Shown here piece after piece: positions 46,880 through 60,127 of a stretch of DNA of 64,000 nt. The stretch is taken from positions 62,001 through 126,000 of the forward strand of contig MU400555.1 of the NCBI GenBank assembly GCA_022578965.1, read 5' to 3'. Below the pieces are notes generated by a model. That model was not told the origin of the DNA, searched no databases, and saw only the letters and a list, made by a program, of their open reading frames with translations. The DNA comes from Xylaria sp. FL1777. Taxonomy: Eukaryota; Ascomycota; Sordariomycetes; Xylariales; Xylariaceae. Position numbers and translations under genes: made by a program. The number at the start of each line of letters is the position of its first letter. The first letter of the stretch is position 1.

Positions 46880-49379
46880 CAGTACCATACCGGTTCTTGA
46901 GACGCAATGTATGAGGCAGACTATGCACTTTTGTTGCTATATTATGACTACAGTATTCGGAGCAAGACAGTCTCCTCTGCTTATATTTCTATCGACTTTA
47001 TGATAATGTACCAACTTATTCACACGGCGTTTGCAACGGCGTTTGCATGTTCGAGAACCAAAAGGGGGCTGATATGAAGGGCCCACGGGGGTTTTCTGTT
47101 GGGTAACCTCGCGTAGCGTTTTGTAAGGTTTGGGACTGGGACTTAGGCGGGGTTCACTGATTTATTTTTCTTTTTCTCTCTTATTTATTTTTTTTCCAAT
47201 CCGGTTTTTATTATTACATTGGAGCCATTGATCAGGTCATAACGTACGAGACGGAAATAGTCGATCATTTGAGATACCCGAAATACCAAGATTTTCACTC
47301 TATTTGATATCTTATCCTGTCTTACTTACGTTTTCACGTCCAACGAAGTAGCGTGCTTTAGGTGCCAAGAAGTGTCACGATAGCTCTGGAGAAAAAGGTC
47401 TTGCTTGGTATATGTAAGCCGGGATCATCCGGCAACCCATTGCCACATGTTATGTAGGACATGTCTTGCTCCACCTGGCATCTCTACATTAACATGTTCA
47501 TACATAGAGGCCCAAACCTCAACCACAACCACAATATCAAACTGAACCTGAACCCCGTTTTTTTTTTTTGGCCCCTTCGTTCACGACTGCATGCATGTAA
47601 TGAGGGGTAACATGAAAGCCAACAAAGCCACAATCAAGAATGTAACGGTATTTTGCGGCGACGATAAATGAGTCACCGCCATTCAAGGAACCCCCTGGTC
47701 TTCTTGGCATCCTTGACCTGCGGGGTAAAAGTCATCATCATACAATAGGATCAAAGCCCCCTTCCCTTTCCCTTTCCTTTTCCCTTGCCCTCCCCCCCAC
47801 CCCCCGTCAACCAGGTTCTTGGTAATGATTTATCAGTATGTATGCAGTAAGTTGAGAAGCCGTCATACCCACGAACAGAAGCCATGGGCGCGCACCAGCA
47901 CACAAGTCACATACTTCGTGTTACCCATGTGCCGTGCGCAACCGAATATGTGAGTGTGGATGGCGAATTTCCGATCGGTCTGTTCCGTGCCATGTACAAA
48001 TAGATAGCTAAATGAACGATGATTCGAAAACTGAATGCAGGTGCGGGCAGGGGGTGTTTGCATATATGAGGCCGCCACTGAACTATCTACCGGCACCTAC
48101 TTATACCACCTACTTGACGTTTACATACTTACTGCCTACCTACTGCGTAGTACAGTAGTATACATACAGTACCTACATACCTTAGGCATCTGGACTACTC
48201 TGGTTAGCGTGTATACAGTCAGTCCTGACGGGTAAGTACCCATTGGCCAATCATTGCTCGGCCACGTTGGTTACCTGAGTCTGCCTGAGTAAAATAGCAT
48301 AGGGCTGTGCTGGGGCGGGGGCTCCCTACCTAGTATACCTGAAGGTCCACTGTTTGTTCCACTGTTTGTATCCCCACCAAGCTGTGAATTCAGGTTATGA
48401 CTCCCTGCCTGCCTACTAGTATGCTTGTTTTACATCTTACCTCGTGAAGAGGCCAATACTTTGACTTCACCAATACTCCATACCGGAACCGCCTATTGAC
48501 CTTCCGGAAACAAACTGAGTCTGTCGAGACGGGTCTTGGTGTTTTACTACGTAAATTATTTGTAGATCCTCTCAAACTGTTCTTAGTCCTTGATCCTTTG
48601 ATTATTTATCCGTCCTAGTGTGGGATCTCACCGAGTTGCTGCCTTACACTAGGAGGCCGAAGAGCTAGATCCTCCACAAATGCAGGCCAATATCGTGCAT
48701 TCGGAGTCGCCTCCCCATGATGACATGTCAACTTGTCTGCTGTCCCTTAATTGGCGTAGGTAGGTGTCCTCAAGGGGCTTGGCCGTCATTGTCATATGCT
48801 TGGCCGGCATGTCGTTGGTTGTCGTGACGGCCCACATAAATCTTATCCTCCAAGCTCCAAGCTCCAAGCTCCAAGCTCCAAGCTCCAAGCTCCAAGCTCA
48901 CACAATGCGAGGACTCAAGCTTACATTTGTTGACTACCTGAGCTGTTCGATGTGACTAATCATAAGCAAGTACCAACGGCAGATGCACAGCCTTACCGCT
49001 CCAGACCGTTCACCTCCGGCCGTGAGGATGTAGGCTGCACACAACGGGCCTGCATAAGACACCACATGTACTTGGAGCTGCCTTGCATCGTCTTAGCTGC
49101 CATATGAATCAGTGGCCGCTCCCTACCACGGGCTGCCTCGTTCCCACTGCGTTACTGTTGCTTCCTTGACAGTACAAAAGGCTGGTTCATCCCCTCCCAT
49201 AAACTCTGGAATTGTGTTTGACAGAGGAGTCCATATCCTCCCATCGCCACCATATTGGTTTCTTCGGGACAAGCTCTGCAGCTGTGCTTGCTTGATATTT
49301 CCCCTGTTTGTGTCACTTCTTTATCTTCACAGAAGATATCCCATCCTCTACTCTGCCTTGTCTATGCACAACCCTCACA
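46880..49379. other. intergenic with simple repeats
   Basis: T/A-rich patches, a polypyrimidine tract at about 47758-47810 and the heptamer array at 48851 are seen. The region just before 49380 is CT-rich leader for the BCS1-like gene. No separate gene is supported. Confidence 0.55.
48851..48899. repeat. 7-bp tandem repeat, CAAGCTC x7
   Basis: Seven perfect head-to-tail copies of CAAGCTC (49 bp) are flanked by CTC and ACAC. The array is out of step with any recognised gene. Confidence 0.9.
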
Positions 49380-51587
49380 ATGGCAGATCCTTCACTATCC
49401 TCCTTCCCTTCGTATAATGCCGGACCTACTCACAATGCCGCCTTCCCTACGGCACCCCCAACACAACTCGCCCTTCTGGACTGGTTCTTCCCGGGGTTTT
49501 CGATGTTCGCTGGTGTTGTTCAGAAATACTTGCATATCGACCTGAATCTCTACATCCCGCTGCTTCTCCTGATTGGCATGCTCATAGTATGTTGGAATTA
49601 TGCCAGCAGTTATCTTTGGGACCAGATAGAGACCTATTTCATGTCCGTCGTTGACATCAGGACCGACGATGAGATCTACAACATCCTGATGGCCTGGGTG
49701 GCTGCCCAGAGATTCTCGCAAGGTGCTCGTAGATTCGTCGTCAACACTAGTCTGTCTTCACGAAGCTGGTTCCTCTGGCGCTGGGACGATGACGATGACG
49801 ATGATGAGTACGAATATGGTGATGGCCACTCTAGCGAAAAGAAGAAAAAGAAGGCGCTCTCCTACACACCTAGCTTTGGGAGTCACTATTTCTGGTATCG
49901 CGGGCGCCTGCTTCTGTTCCGTCGTCTTGCCAATCGCGAACAGAACTCATTCATGCTTGTGAGCGAACGCGAAGAGATCTCCATCTCTTGCTTTGGCCGC
50001 AACCCATGGATCCTGAAAGAACTTCTGCTGGAGGCTCGCGAGAAGTATATCGAGAAGGACGAGCATAAGACACAGATTTATCGAGGAACAACTAAGGCAA
50101 TGTCTAGCGAGCCGAGCTGGCAGCGGTGCATGTCAAGAGCGTCTCGGCCGTTTTCAACCGTCATTCTCAACGAGGCCAAGAAGAAGGAACTCATCGACGA
50201 TGTCACTGACTACCTTAACCCAATCACTCAACGTTGGTATGCTAACCGAGGTATTCCATACCGACGCGGCTACCTGCTCCACGGCCCCCCTGGCACCGGA
50301 AAAAGTTCTCTCAGCCTGGCCCTAGCTGGCTTCTTCAAGATGAGAATATACATTGTGAGTCTGAGCTCAGTGAATGCCACTGAGGAGGTACTTGGCAATC
50401 TATTCGCGGAGCTTCCTCGCCGATGCGTTGTTCTTCTCGAGGATATCGACAGTGCTGGACTTACACACACCCGAGACACAAACGACAACACTCCAAATAA
50501 TCCTCCGCCGAAGGGCGATGATGATGATATGGAACCCGGACAAATCACTCGTGGGAATGGTGACACCAATAATAACAATCCTCCTAACTTCCGGTTATCT
50601 TTATCGGGTTTACTCAATATCCTTGATGGTGTCGCATCACAAGAGGGCCGTATTCTCATTATGACGACCAACCACGTAGACAAGCTAGACAAAGCACTAA
50701 TCCGCCCCGGGCGTGTAGACTTGGTCGTTGAGTTCGGCCTAGCCGATGAATACATGATCACAAACATATTCCGGAACATTTTCGCCTACCTGGAAGGTGA
50801 TGATGGCCCCGAAGCCGACCGGTACATGAAGCTCTCCCCCGACGACCGCAAGGCAGCTATGGATGAGAGAGCGAAGGAACGAGCGGCTCATGACTCTAAG
50901 ATCGAAGAACTAGCGAAGCTCTTCGCCGCCAAAATCCCAGCCCATGAATTTAGCCCTGCTGAACTACAGGGCCATCTCATGAAGAACAAGCATAATCCCC
51001 AAAAGGCGATTGACATGGCCGAGGATTTCATAGAGAAGACGCGGAAAGATCATAAAGAGAAAGAACTCAAGGCTGCTGAGGATAAGAGGAAAGCTGAGCA
51101 GAAAAAGGTAGAAGATGACAAGAAAAAGGCAGAAGAAAAGAAGAAGAAGGCCGAGGAGGAAGCTAAGCAGAAGGCTGAGGAGGAGATCAAGAAGAAAGTC
51201 GAGGAGGAAATTCAGAAGAAATTTGGAGAGGAGATTAGGGAGAAGGTCAAGGCTGAGATGGAGAAGAAGAAGGCCGAAGAAGAGGCAAAAAAGAAGGCTG
51301 AAGACGAGACGAAGTCAGAGAAGCAGAGCACCAAGCCGAACGACGATTCGAAGACCGAGTCGTCCGGCACCAGGACGGATGTATCCTCGGACGCCAAGAG
51401 TGCACCGGCTGACGAGACTCCGAGTCCGGAAGCCCCAGCTATCGAAATAACCGCCAAGGAGAACTCCGTTACTAAGAAAAAGCCGACCTCGAGCGACGAA
51501 GGCGACGAAGACAAGGGATTGCGGCAGGACTCCGGCTACGCCACCCCCCAGAGCGACGAATCGTGCAGCGTTACGGACGCACTATAA
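49380..51587 (+). CDS. BCS1-like AAA ATPase with charged coiled-coil tail
   Basis: A single exon of 735 aa. The architecture matches fungal BCS1-type AAA proteins: an N-terminal region with one hydrophobic helix (about 54-76, LYIPLLLLIGMLIVCW), a BCS1_N domain that includes a poly-Asp insert (DDDDDDDEYEYG), then the AAA domain with Walker A GPPGTGKSS (about 301-309), Walker B VVLLEDID (about 347-354) and the arginine-finger/sensor region ALIRPGRVDLV. True Bcs1 inserts the Rieske protein into complex III at the inner mitochondrial membrane. Filamentous fungi carry many paralogues of unknown role, and the poly-Asp insert, the DNTPNNPPPKG insert and the roughly 120-residue Lys/Glu coiled-coil tail (about 560-690) favour a paralogue over the housekeeping gene. 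The MADPS start follows a CT-rich leader; upstream in-frame residues are unlikely. Confidence 0.88.
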   Translation: MADPSLSSFPSYNAGPTHNAAFPTAPPTQLALLDWFFPGFSMFAGVVQKYLHIDLNLYIPLLLLIGMLIVCWNYASSYLWDQIETYFMSVVDIRTDDEIYNILMAWVAAQRFSQGARRFVVNTSLSSRSWFLWRWDDDDDDDEYEYGDGHSSEKKKKKALSYTPSFGSHYFWYRGRLLLFRRLANREQNSFMLVSEREEISISCFGRNPWILKELLLEAREKYIEKDEHKTQIYRGTTKAMSSEPSWQRCMSRASRPFSTVILNEAKKKELIDDVTDYLNPITQRWYANRGIPYRRGYLLHGPPGTGKSSLSLALAGFFKMRIYIVSLSSVNATEEVLGNLFAELPRRCVVLLEDIDSAGLTHTRDTNDNTPNNPPPKGDDDDMEPGQITRGNGDTNNNNPPNFRLSLSGLLNILDGVASQEGRILIMTTNHVDKLDKALIRPGRVDLVVEFGLADEYMITNIFRNIFAYLEGDDGPEADRYMKLSPDDRKAAMDERAKERAAHDSKIEELAKLFAAKIPAHEFSPAELQGHLMKNKHNPQKAIDMAEDFIEKTRKDHKEKELKAAEDKRKAEQKKVEDDKKKAEEKKKKAEEEAKQKAEEEIKKKVEEEIQKKFGEEIREKVKAEMEKKKAEEEAKKKAEDETKSEKQSTKPNDDSKTESSGTRTDVSSDAKSAPADETPSPEAPAIEITAKENSVTKKKPTSSDEGDEDKGLRQDSGYATPQSDESCSVTDAL

Positions 51588-54500
51588 CACCAGTACAGAC
51601 AGCATCCATCGAGGCGCATCTATACAACGGTAATCAACGACAATGATGACGATGACGATGATGACAACGAAGGGTCGATGTCTATCTGCTCAATCACAAT
51701 GTACGATGACGAGGGGCTTAAGCTGATGTGTGTCACTACAGCATGATCATTGATCTACTTCACTGCATAGGACGGCGTTTCACGGCACATCACGGCACAA
51801 TCTTGCATTTGCTTTCTCTCTTCTCCTCTCCCTACCTTAAATGAGAAAAACACCAGATAGAAATGATACCAATGCTAGATCATATGAAGCAATAATTCTT
51901 GAAAGCTGAAAGGCCGCAGCTTATCGCTTTCCCAAATGTATCTGTGACTTTGCAACGCGGCTGAACAAGCATGAGGCTCTTTCGCTCTCTCGCTCTTCAG
52001 CAGATATATGAATTGATCTGGATTCAGGAGCTGCTTGGCAGGTAAGCGACTAGACGACCCAGCCAGTCCCTCCTCAACCGAGGCTCAGGAGGTCATAATT
52101 GTGTTGAGGGGTTATGAAGCACAGTTGTTTTCGTGATCGACGTAGTATAGACGGCGAGAACCTCGCACAGCAACAGTATTTCCGTTACTGACCAAGTTAT
52201 TGCGAAGCAACAAGCTGCTACTAGAAACCAACAAAGAATCTATCTTAAAATTTGCTTGTCCATCCATCTCCACGAGCGGAATCTCGGCACAGAATTTTAT
52301 GATTGCTGCTGCTACCAGGCAGGTAAGTATGCGGTGGCACAACATCAACAGACAGAGCCGGGCCGCGAACCGACTTATATACCTACATATACACATAAGT
52401 ATACACGCATATGGAAATGCAGTCAACGCTGACTGGCCAACCGCTCTTATTCATTGCATCGAAATCAACTTCCCAACGTGACGTGCGCGGCTGCTGTACC
52501 TGTGCATCTACCTACCTGTTCAGGTAGAACTACTTACCTTACAGTAGTAGCGCGAGCCGCGAATCCCTTCTACACGTATAATCTCCGCCGCCCCCTTTTT
52601 TCCTTCGTTCTTGTCTCCTCGAAATCTTGGAATTCCCTCGTATTAGTGAACCCGTCGCTAAAGAAGCGAAATATTGTTTTGAAATGGCTCTATCTAATGA
52701 AAAGAATGGTGGTGATGGTAGTAGCCTTATAGCGGACAATACGAAAACGAATAAGAACAGGGGGAAAAGAGGAGCCCCGCGCTATGTATTGTAGTAGGTA
52801 TACAAGATCTGGGTCGTTTTGGACCCGTATCTCCGGAGGAAAAGTCGGAACGGGCTGATCCCTGCAGCCGAAAGCGCGCGGTGTTCTACGCATACTTACT
52901 TAGTACGTAGATATTACATAAGGCATCTGGTTATCTCGTATCAGATGCAAGAGATAAAAGATCCGAGTTATCTCGGGAAGATGCGGCAATTGACCTGCCA
53001 ATGCTTACATATTGGTAGATCTCCGACGCATCGGCGTGAAATGCTCAGGCACAGGAGTTATAGACTCATGGGTAAGTGGTATGTGGCAGGACTACCTTTT
53101 TTATGTGACGATGTTTGATGTGAAAGTTTATAGTGCCGGGTGGGATATCGGAGTTACTTGTCTGGGAGCCAAGATGTGTGCGCAACGTTTACTTCCTGAT
53201 GCGGCAATTACCGGGTCAAGCCTTGTACTGGGACGTTAGTGTGGCGCCCACGGGGATATCTAGTATAGTGTATACGCCATAATAGGTAGCCATGGGAGAA
53301 ATCTTCCCTTTTTCTTCAGAGCTAGAGGTTCTTATTCAGCTATGTACCGTAGTTATATTACATGTACAGTCGTCTCGACTCATCGCTGGCGATTTGGCCC
53401 ATAAGAAACCACTAGTGAGAATACGTTACTGATTCGTAATACTCCCTGTACCTAGTACGGTTGCAGTCGTAGCGTGTAGAACAAGTTTGAATCTGCCACG
53501 CGACATTACATAATCCAATATGGACTTACTACATGTACGTAGGTATTATTAGACAAACACTAGTCTACTACATTATGTATGTAGGGCTATGCGTAGTGCA
53601 GTTGCGACCAATCCGTTTTGATAAGAATCTTGGAGGCGTATTGGTATCCCATGTAGTCGCTAAGTGAACGAAGGGCGTCTGCGGTAACGATCCTTACTTG
53701 CTCGGTGTTGCGGCTCGGATGTTCTCGATTTACACACTACACGAAAACAAACCGGCGCTGCATGCGATGGAGAGAAGCACGGCGTCGGTGCAAACATTCT
53801 CATGCAATGCCGGGGCCGAAGGAATCGGTGACCTGAGGTGCTAAGGAGCCGGCGGCGGATTTCTATGTTTGGACGTCCGAATTTGTGGACGGGAGTAGCC
53901 GACCGGATGGATTGATGAGTGTCTCATGTTTAGAGTACTAACCGGTAGGACTGCACTGTGATGCCCTGGATTCGGACCTCCATGTAGAAAGGGATAGCTA
54001 GGTAGTGTGCCCTTGACTGTACACGGACTGTTCCCAAGAGAGTAAAATGTTAGACGTTGTCGAATAATCGCCTGGAGAATGAGAGAGTGTGTGAGAGAGA
54101 GGTATGTACCGAGACAGCCCGTGCTTTCTTTCACATGCCGGCATCTACCCCAAGCGACCCCTTGCCGCTCATCTTATTGGCATCTTATTGGTGTCTTGGT
54201 AGACGCTAGATATCAGCATCGGGGACAGGGATCTGCATGCAAGTGAGACAGGTGGCTTAGGGGCACAATCGATGCTTATCGAATTGCTGGCCCCGAGCGG
54301 CATGTTCCTGCATTGGGAACAAAGCGAATCGATGGCCTAGTGTTTGCTCTCTTGATGTGCGCATGTACGTAGGGTAGATTTTGTTGTATTTGAGATTTCA
54401 AGGCTGCACCTACGCCGTTAGGTAGGTTTTTAGTAGGTATCTAGTGACCGCTATCCGCAACTAGCCAATGCGTTAGGTACTTGGTAGTAGATAGTTAAGT

Positions 54501-56927
54501 GATGTAGGCATACCCACGTGAGAGCCGCGTCTGATTTACATACATGTTTTCGCTGTGGACTACACGACATACCTACACATAGTAATGCAGTAGAGGTATT
54601 GCGTATGTATCCAGGTGGATAGAGTCTTACCTGATACCATACTATCATCATCCCAAACCCTAATGCTCCATAGACGGCGACATGCAGGTCTATCTATCCT
54701 TCCGTAATGATATAGGAGTGAAGTGAGGCTTGGTATGCAGATGTAGTGAGTGTACTGCACGTATCCGTATCAATACTGTTTCTCTGTGTCCTGACTGCAT
54801 ACTGCACGCAACGGCAGAACAAGCCAGGCTGTTAGTACTCATATTAAGTGCGCAGGCCAACACATGACAAATTGTGATACTACTGGTATCAGAATGTTTG
54901 TCGTGTGCTATGTATGTATGTAGTGTACTGCGTGGCTGGATTTTCAATTACACTACAGAGACATGTATGTTGTTAGGTGCGGCAGGCAAGCCGAGTACGA
55001 CGGCGGCACAGGGCAGCAACCGGGCTTCTGATACATGGAATAACGGCTGGGTCCGGGCTGGCATATGTACATAGTGTAGGTAGGTACGTAGAGGTATAGG
55101 ACGGAGTGCCAGAATGGACAGCGAAAGGCCCGGCCCCGGTCCTCTACCCAAAACTGATGGATGGTGGGGGACGTACAGGCTATGTACGCATGTGTATACT
55201 AGGTACAGTATACTCCGGCTGCAGATAAGGAAGATCCTGGATCTCAGGTCTTGCAAATAAGAATAAGAGGTGGTGTTAGTGTAAGGAGCAAGGGAGCATG
55301 GTGCAGAAGAGAATGGAAAAAGAGAGTATACTCGCCAGGTACTCCAGTACTACAGTACGTACATAGTAATAAGCCTACGCCTATACTAGTAACTTTAAAC
55401 CCTGTTGGCGGCATCTGACAGATCCAGTACCTAGCACCTAACTTACTACACCAATGAAAAGCTAAGTAGTGGCGTCATGTAGTGAGAATCCCGCGGATAA
55501 CGTATAACGTAAGTGCGTACTCGGGTTTGATTAGATAGGCAGCATAATGAGCGTGTGCGTGCGCAGAATCAATCAGAACCAAAGAGGTATACCCAGATCT
55601 TTGTTTGAGAGTTGTGCAAGTAAACATCGGAGCGATAAAAGAGGGGTGCAGGGTTGCATCTGAACGGTAATGAGGGGCCTTACCTAAATAGGTACCTGTG
55701 TACAACATCACTTATACGTATACTACCTAGTGGGGTCTATGGAGGGGCCGACTGCTGGAGGGGCAGACGCTTAGCGGCAACTCTAGTGTCGATGATTCTA
55801 TTATTGTCGGGAGTCTTGTACGTACATAGTGTAGGAGGTCGTGAATTCTTTTGGGTAGGCTCCGGGTTGTGAAACATCATTTGATTATTACGGTATTACC
55901 ACTGAGCTTATACAAACCTGCCGTAGAGCTTCTGAAGAATCGATTAGGGAAGCTGGACTAACCCCTAAGGAGTTAGGCGATCGTCGACTTACACCCCTAC
56001 TGTACATGTACAATACGGTACCCCAATCTTTATCGTCACAAATTCACGTAATCGTCTTATACCAATATACAAGAAGAACACCAGCGATGCTAAAACGTCC
56101 GCCCGCTTCATTAGCGCCATCATTAGTACAACCAGATAGACAAATTGCTCACCCCATGTTTACAGTACATGTAGTATAGGTAAAAGAAGATGAAGGGCAT
56201 GGTTGAGGCAAATTTCAAAGATTACTGCGTAGGAGAGGTACGTGGGGTCTGATATTGTCCCACCAAACAAGCCCTATTCTGTTGTCTCACCTTGGTCGTT
56301 AGACAGTCGACATCTTTCCAGCCCAAGGCAATTGTCATTATTTCTACATATATTTTGGGGTTTCAATTGTCTCTATAGCTGCTCTTCATCCATATCTCAA
56401 CGAGAGTCTCAATGTGGTGTCTAAATATCTTGGTCACAGGTACGGGAGATGGGAGATAGCAAGGGATGGCAGATGAAAAGACATAAAAACATCAACATAT
56501 TAATACGCTACTGACTAACCAAGAAAGTTGAACGGTTGTTGACAATTCGAACTAACCTGATCCCCACCGAGGCCCTGCATGCCCGCACACAACCGCCATC
56601 TTTTAGACTTTAATAGGCATGTCACCCGGTATACATGTACATAGGGCACTGTAGGTACTGGGATACTGGGATACCTACAGTAGGTACCCCGATCCCACGT
56701 TGTTACTCCCCCCTGCTTGTTGCCCGAGGACGGTGATTTGCAATTTGGCGGTGAAACTACTTCAAAAGGACCCTTCCTCGCCGTTGCTACGGACCTCTGC
56801 TCTATATTTTCTCTCATATTTCTTCTTCGTCTTTTCCTCTGCACCAATATACCCCACGCCCCGTCCCCCTCTTTCTCTCGAACCCAAATCCCACGGCACG
56901 CCTTCGCCAGACAGGCTCTTGGAAACC
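51588..56927. other. 5.3-kb gene-free region
   Basis: The largest empty interval in the window. It holds scattered TACCTA words (for example near 52510, 54420, 55080, 55680), a doubled CATCTTATTGG near 54170-54200 and short frames without homology, splice sites or codon structure. The rightmost 200 nt are the HMG-CoA synthase leader, rich in CT. No element ends were found. Confidence 0.55.
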
Positions 56928-58592
56928 ATGGCTTCCCGTCCTCAAAGCATTGGCATAAAGGCCATTGAACTCTACTTTCCTAGTCAGGTGCGTACATGCA
57001 GCCAGCTGCCACCAATGGGTCGAGACGACCCTGCAGACGTCTGGGGAGGAAAATAGAAGAGAACAACGAGGGAACTGGAGAGAGGGAGAAGAATGAATTG
57101 AACCGGAGAAGAGCCTGACTGACGAGACCCCCCCCATCCAGTATGTCGAACAATCCGAGCTCGAGAAGCACGACGGTGTCAGCACCGGCAAGTACACAAT
57201 CGGTCTTGGTCAGACCAAGATGACTTTCTGCGATGACCGGGAAGGTGAGCTTGTTTACTCCCATGGCGGCGAGACAAGGGCCCCTTGAACGAGACGAGGT
57301 TGCACGGTGGCTAACCATGTGGAATTGCTACAGACATCTACTCGTTCGCTCTGACAGCCACCTCGAGGCTCCTCAAGAACTACAACATCGACACCAACTC
57401 CATTGGCCGCGTCGAAGTCGGTACTGAGACCATTCTCGACAAATCCAAGTCCGTCAAGACTGTCCTGATGCAGCTGTTTGGCGACAACACCAACCTGGAG
57501 GGTGTCGACACCATCAACGCCTGCTACGGCGGCACCAACGCCGTCTTTAACACCCTAAACTGGATCGAGTCCTCGGCCTGGGACGGACGTGATGCCATTG
57601 TCGTTGCCGGTGACATTGCCCTCTACGCCAAGGGCAACGCTCGCCCGACTGGTGGTGCTGGCTGTGTCGCTATGCTGATCGGCCCCGACGCCCCTATTGC
57701 TTTCGAGCCTGGTCTACGAGGCACTTACATGTCTCACGTGTACGACTTCTACAAGCCCGACCTCGCGAGCGAGTACCCCTACGTCGATGGCCACTACTCC
57801 CTCAACTGCTACACTGAGGCCCTGGATGCTGCCTACCGCGACTACTGCAAGCGCGAGGCCAGACTGCAGAACGGCCACACCAACGGCGAGCTTGCTGAGG
57901 GCAAGACTCCCTTGGACCGCTTCGATTACATGGCTTTCCACTCCCCGACCTGCAAGGTCGTCCAGAAGTCGTACGCTCGTCTGCTATACCACGACTACCT
58001 TGCCAACCCCGACAGCACGGCATTTGCTGAGGTCCCCGGCGACATCCGGGATATGGACTACCAAAAGTCGCTCTCCGACAAGGTTGTGGAAAAGACTTTC
58101 ATGGCTTTGACCAAGAAGCGCCACGCCGAGCGTGTCTCGCCCGCTATCCAGGTCGCTACGAACTGCGGTAACTTGTACTGTGGTAGCGTGTGGAGCGGTC
58201 TAGCCAGCTTGATCTCCCACGTCGATAGCGCCAACCTGGTGGGCAAGCGAATTGCTCTCTTCAGCTATGGTTCCGGTCTCGCGTCGAGCTTCATGTCGTT
58301 GCGTATCAATGGAAGCACTGAGAAAATCTCCAAGGTCCTAGACATCCCCAATAGATTAGCTTCTCGTCGGGCTGTCCCCCCTTCGACTTATGAGGCTGTA
58401 AGTTAATCTGACTGCTCCCCTAATACGTGCAAATGAAACTAATTGAGCCTACAGTTCTGTGAGCTACGCCACAATGCTCACCTACAGAAGAACTTCGAGC
58501 CCAAGGGTGATGTGTCCACGATAGCCCCTGGCACTTACTACCTGGAGAAGGTTGACGACATGTTCAAACGATACTACGCAGTCAAGGCATAG
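56928..58592 (+). CDS. ERG13: hydroxymethylglutaryl-CoA synthase
   Basis: Four exons (56928-56987, 57142-57244, 57334-58397, 58455-58592) encode 454 aa. The enzyme condenses acetyl-CoA with acetoacetyl-CoA to HMG-CoA, the committed input to the mevalonate and ergosterol pathway, in the cytosol. The catalytic triad is present: E86 in [12 protein letters not shown]118 in NACYGGT (acyl carrier) and H257 in AFHSPTC. Other conserved parts are the [21 protein letters not shown] block, the [10 protein letters not shown] region and, in the last exon, [15 protein letters not shown]. Introns are GT-AG with phases 0, 1 and 0; the first is 154 nt, the second 89 nt. The start [18 protein letters not shown] matches family openings. 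No mitochondrial presequence is seen. The gene is complete and of normal length. Confidence 0.95.
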
Positions 58593-60127
58593 ATTTACGA
58601 CTAATGAGTAATGATCTTGGGATCTTGATTTCAACAATAGACCAGCATCACGTCATTGGGGAGCTACAGCTACAACAATGCGTGGCTCTTTTAAGTCCTT
58701 AGATGGTGCAAATTCACGAGCGCAGCGAAACCCATTATAAAGGAGGTTGCATTATATATCACAGGAGCAGAAGGCATATAAACTGCCGACATAAACAAAG
58801 GCTCGATAGATAAGGGATCAGGAGGAAAGTCAAACTCCGACTTGTATATACCATAAACAGCTCGAGTCACGGTTACGCGGACAACATAATAAACGATAGA
58901 TCTTGGAATAAACAGAACAACATAAACCTTATCATCTTGTTGCCATGTGTCGACAGCATTGCATAATACACAAAAGAACTAAGCAAATGCGAGGATGCAG
59001 ACAATATAGGTTGACTAGCCCTGCTTACCTTAGCATTAGGTATATGGTGCTCTTCTCCGCCAACATGGCAAGTATTGCCATATACGTTCACTCAATATAA
59101 AAAACCTCAACTCCTTTACGCGTCAGGGTGAATATCAATTAAGACTAGACGGTTTCCTTCTCATTCCAAGCGACCCATTCCTATAGAGTGCCAAGGCACT
59201 TATCATTCAACGTTTTAAAAGTGAAGTTGATAACTAGTAACGATGACTGATTCTTTCTCTCGGGTATTGTCCTTGTTGTGTGTATATTTACTGCTTGAAA
59301 TAGAAATTCATCGGGTAAGCATTTTGCAAGTTGCTTGTGCAATTTCCAATCGCTGTATTATATGAGTTATAGCTTATATACTCTTGGTGTGAAATTTCCT
59401 TTTCTTCTCCCTTTTCTTATGTGAGTAAAGTGTATATGATCTCCACCATGAAAGGTGCGACTGATACGGCTTGACTCATAACGTGATATTGTGCGTGCGT
59501 GCGTGTATGGCCAGCTGGATACCTGGTAGCATACCTGTGCTGTTAGTTCGTTTAGTCTTCAACGCCAGGAACTTAGTTCGACTTTATACAGTTTGGTATA
59601 GGCGTCCGTCCATTATTCACTTGATCGATATTGGATAAATGGTAAATGGGATGGGCGTCTGCCTAGCTGCTGTATACATTCCGCCAGAAACCTTTTGATA
59701 CCACGTGAATGTGTGCGGATAGATAGGTAGTATAACTGGAACTTTGTACCACGGATTGCTTCTGCCGTAAGTTATCGGCTCAGTAATCACAAATGAGTCA
59801 CTTGTGAATCTTGTTGGTCGGCAATATTATCTTGGAATATAATAAATAAGGTGGGAAGTAGTAGTTGTATGAATAAGTGTACAATATATTTTTATGGTAG
59901 CGTAATGTGCTTGATACACAACCCTGATATGCGTCTAGATATCTATCGTGATAAAATGCAGATAGTGTTACAATAACCATACAGAGCAAGCCACCGAATG
60001 CTCCAGCTCGTCATATCCCGCGCCCGCCCCCTCCAACCTGTCTCATATAAACCCGCCTTGGCCTATCCAAGCCACCGACAACAAACCCCCCTCTCCCAAA
60101 ATCCTTCTTTCTCTCTCTACCTATATA
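58593..60127. other. convergent spacer between HMG-CoA synthase and DHCR24-like genes
   Basis: AT-rich 3' flanks of two convergent genes. Only short chance frames occur. No gene or repeat is recognised. Confidence 0.55.

Noticed and set aside
49112..49417. 101-aa frame overlapping the BCS1-like start
   Set aside because: Lies in the leader of the BCS1-like gene in another frame, with no support.
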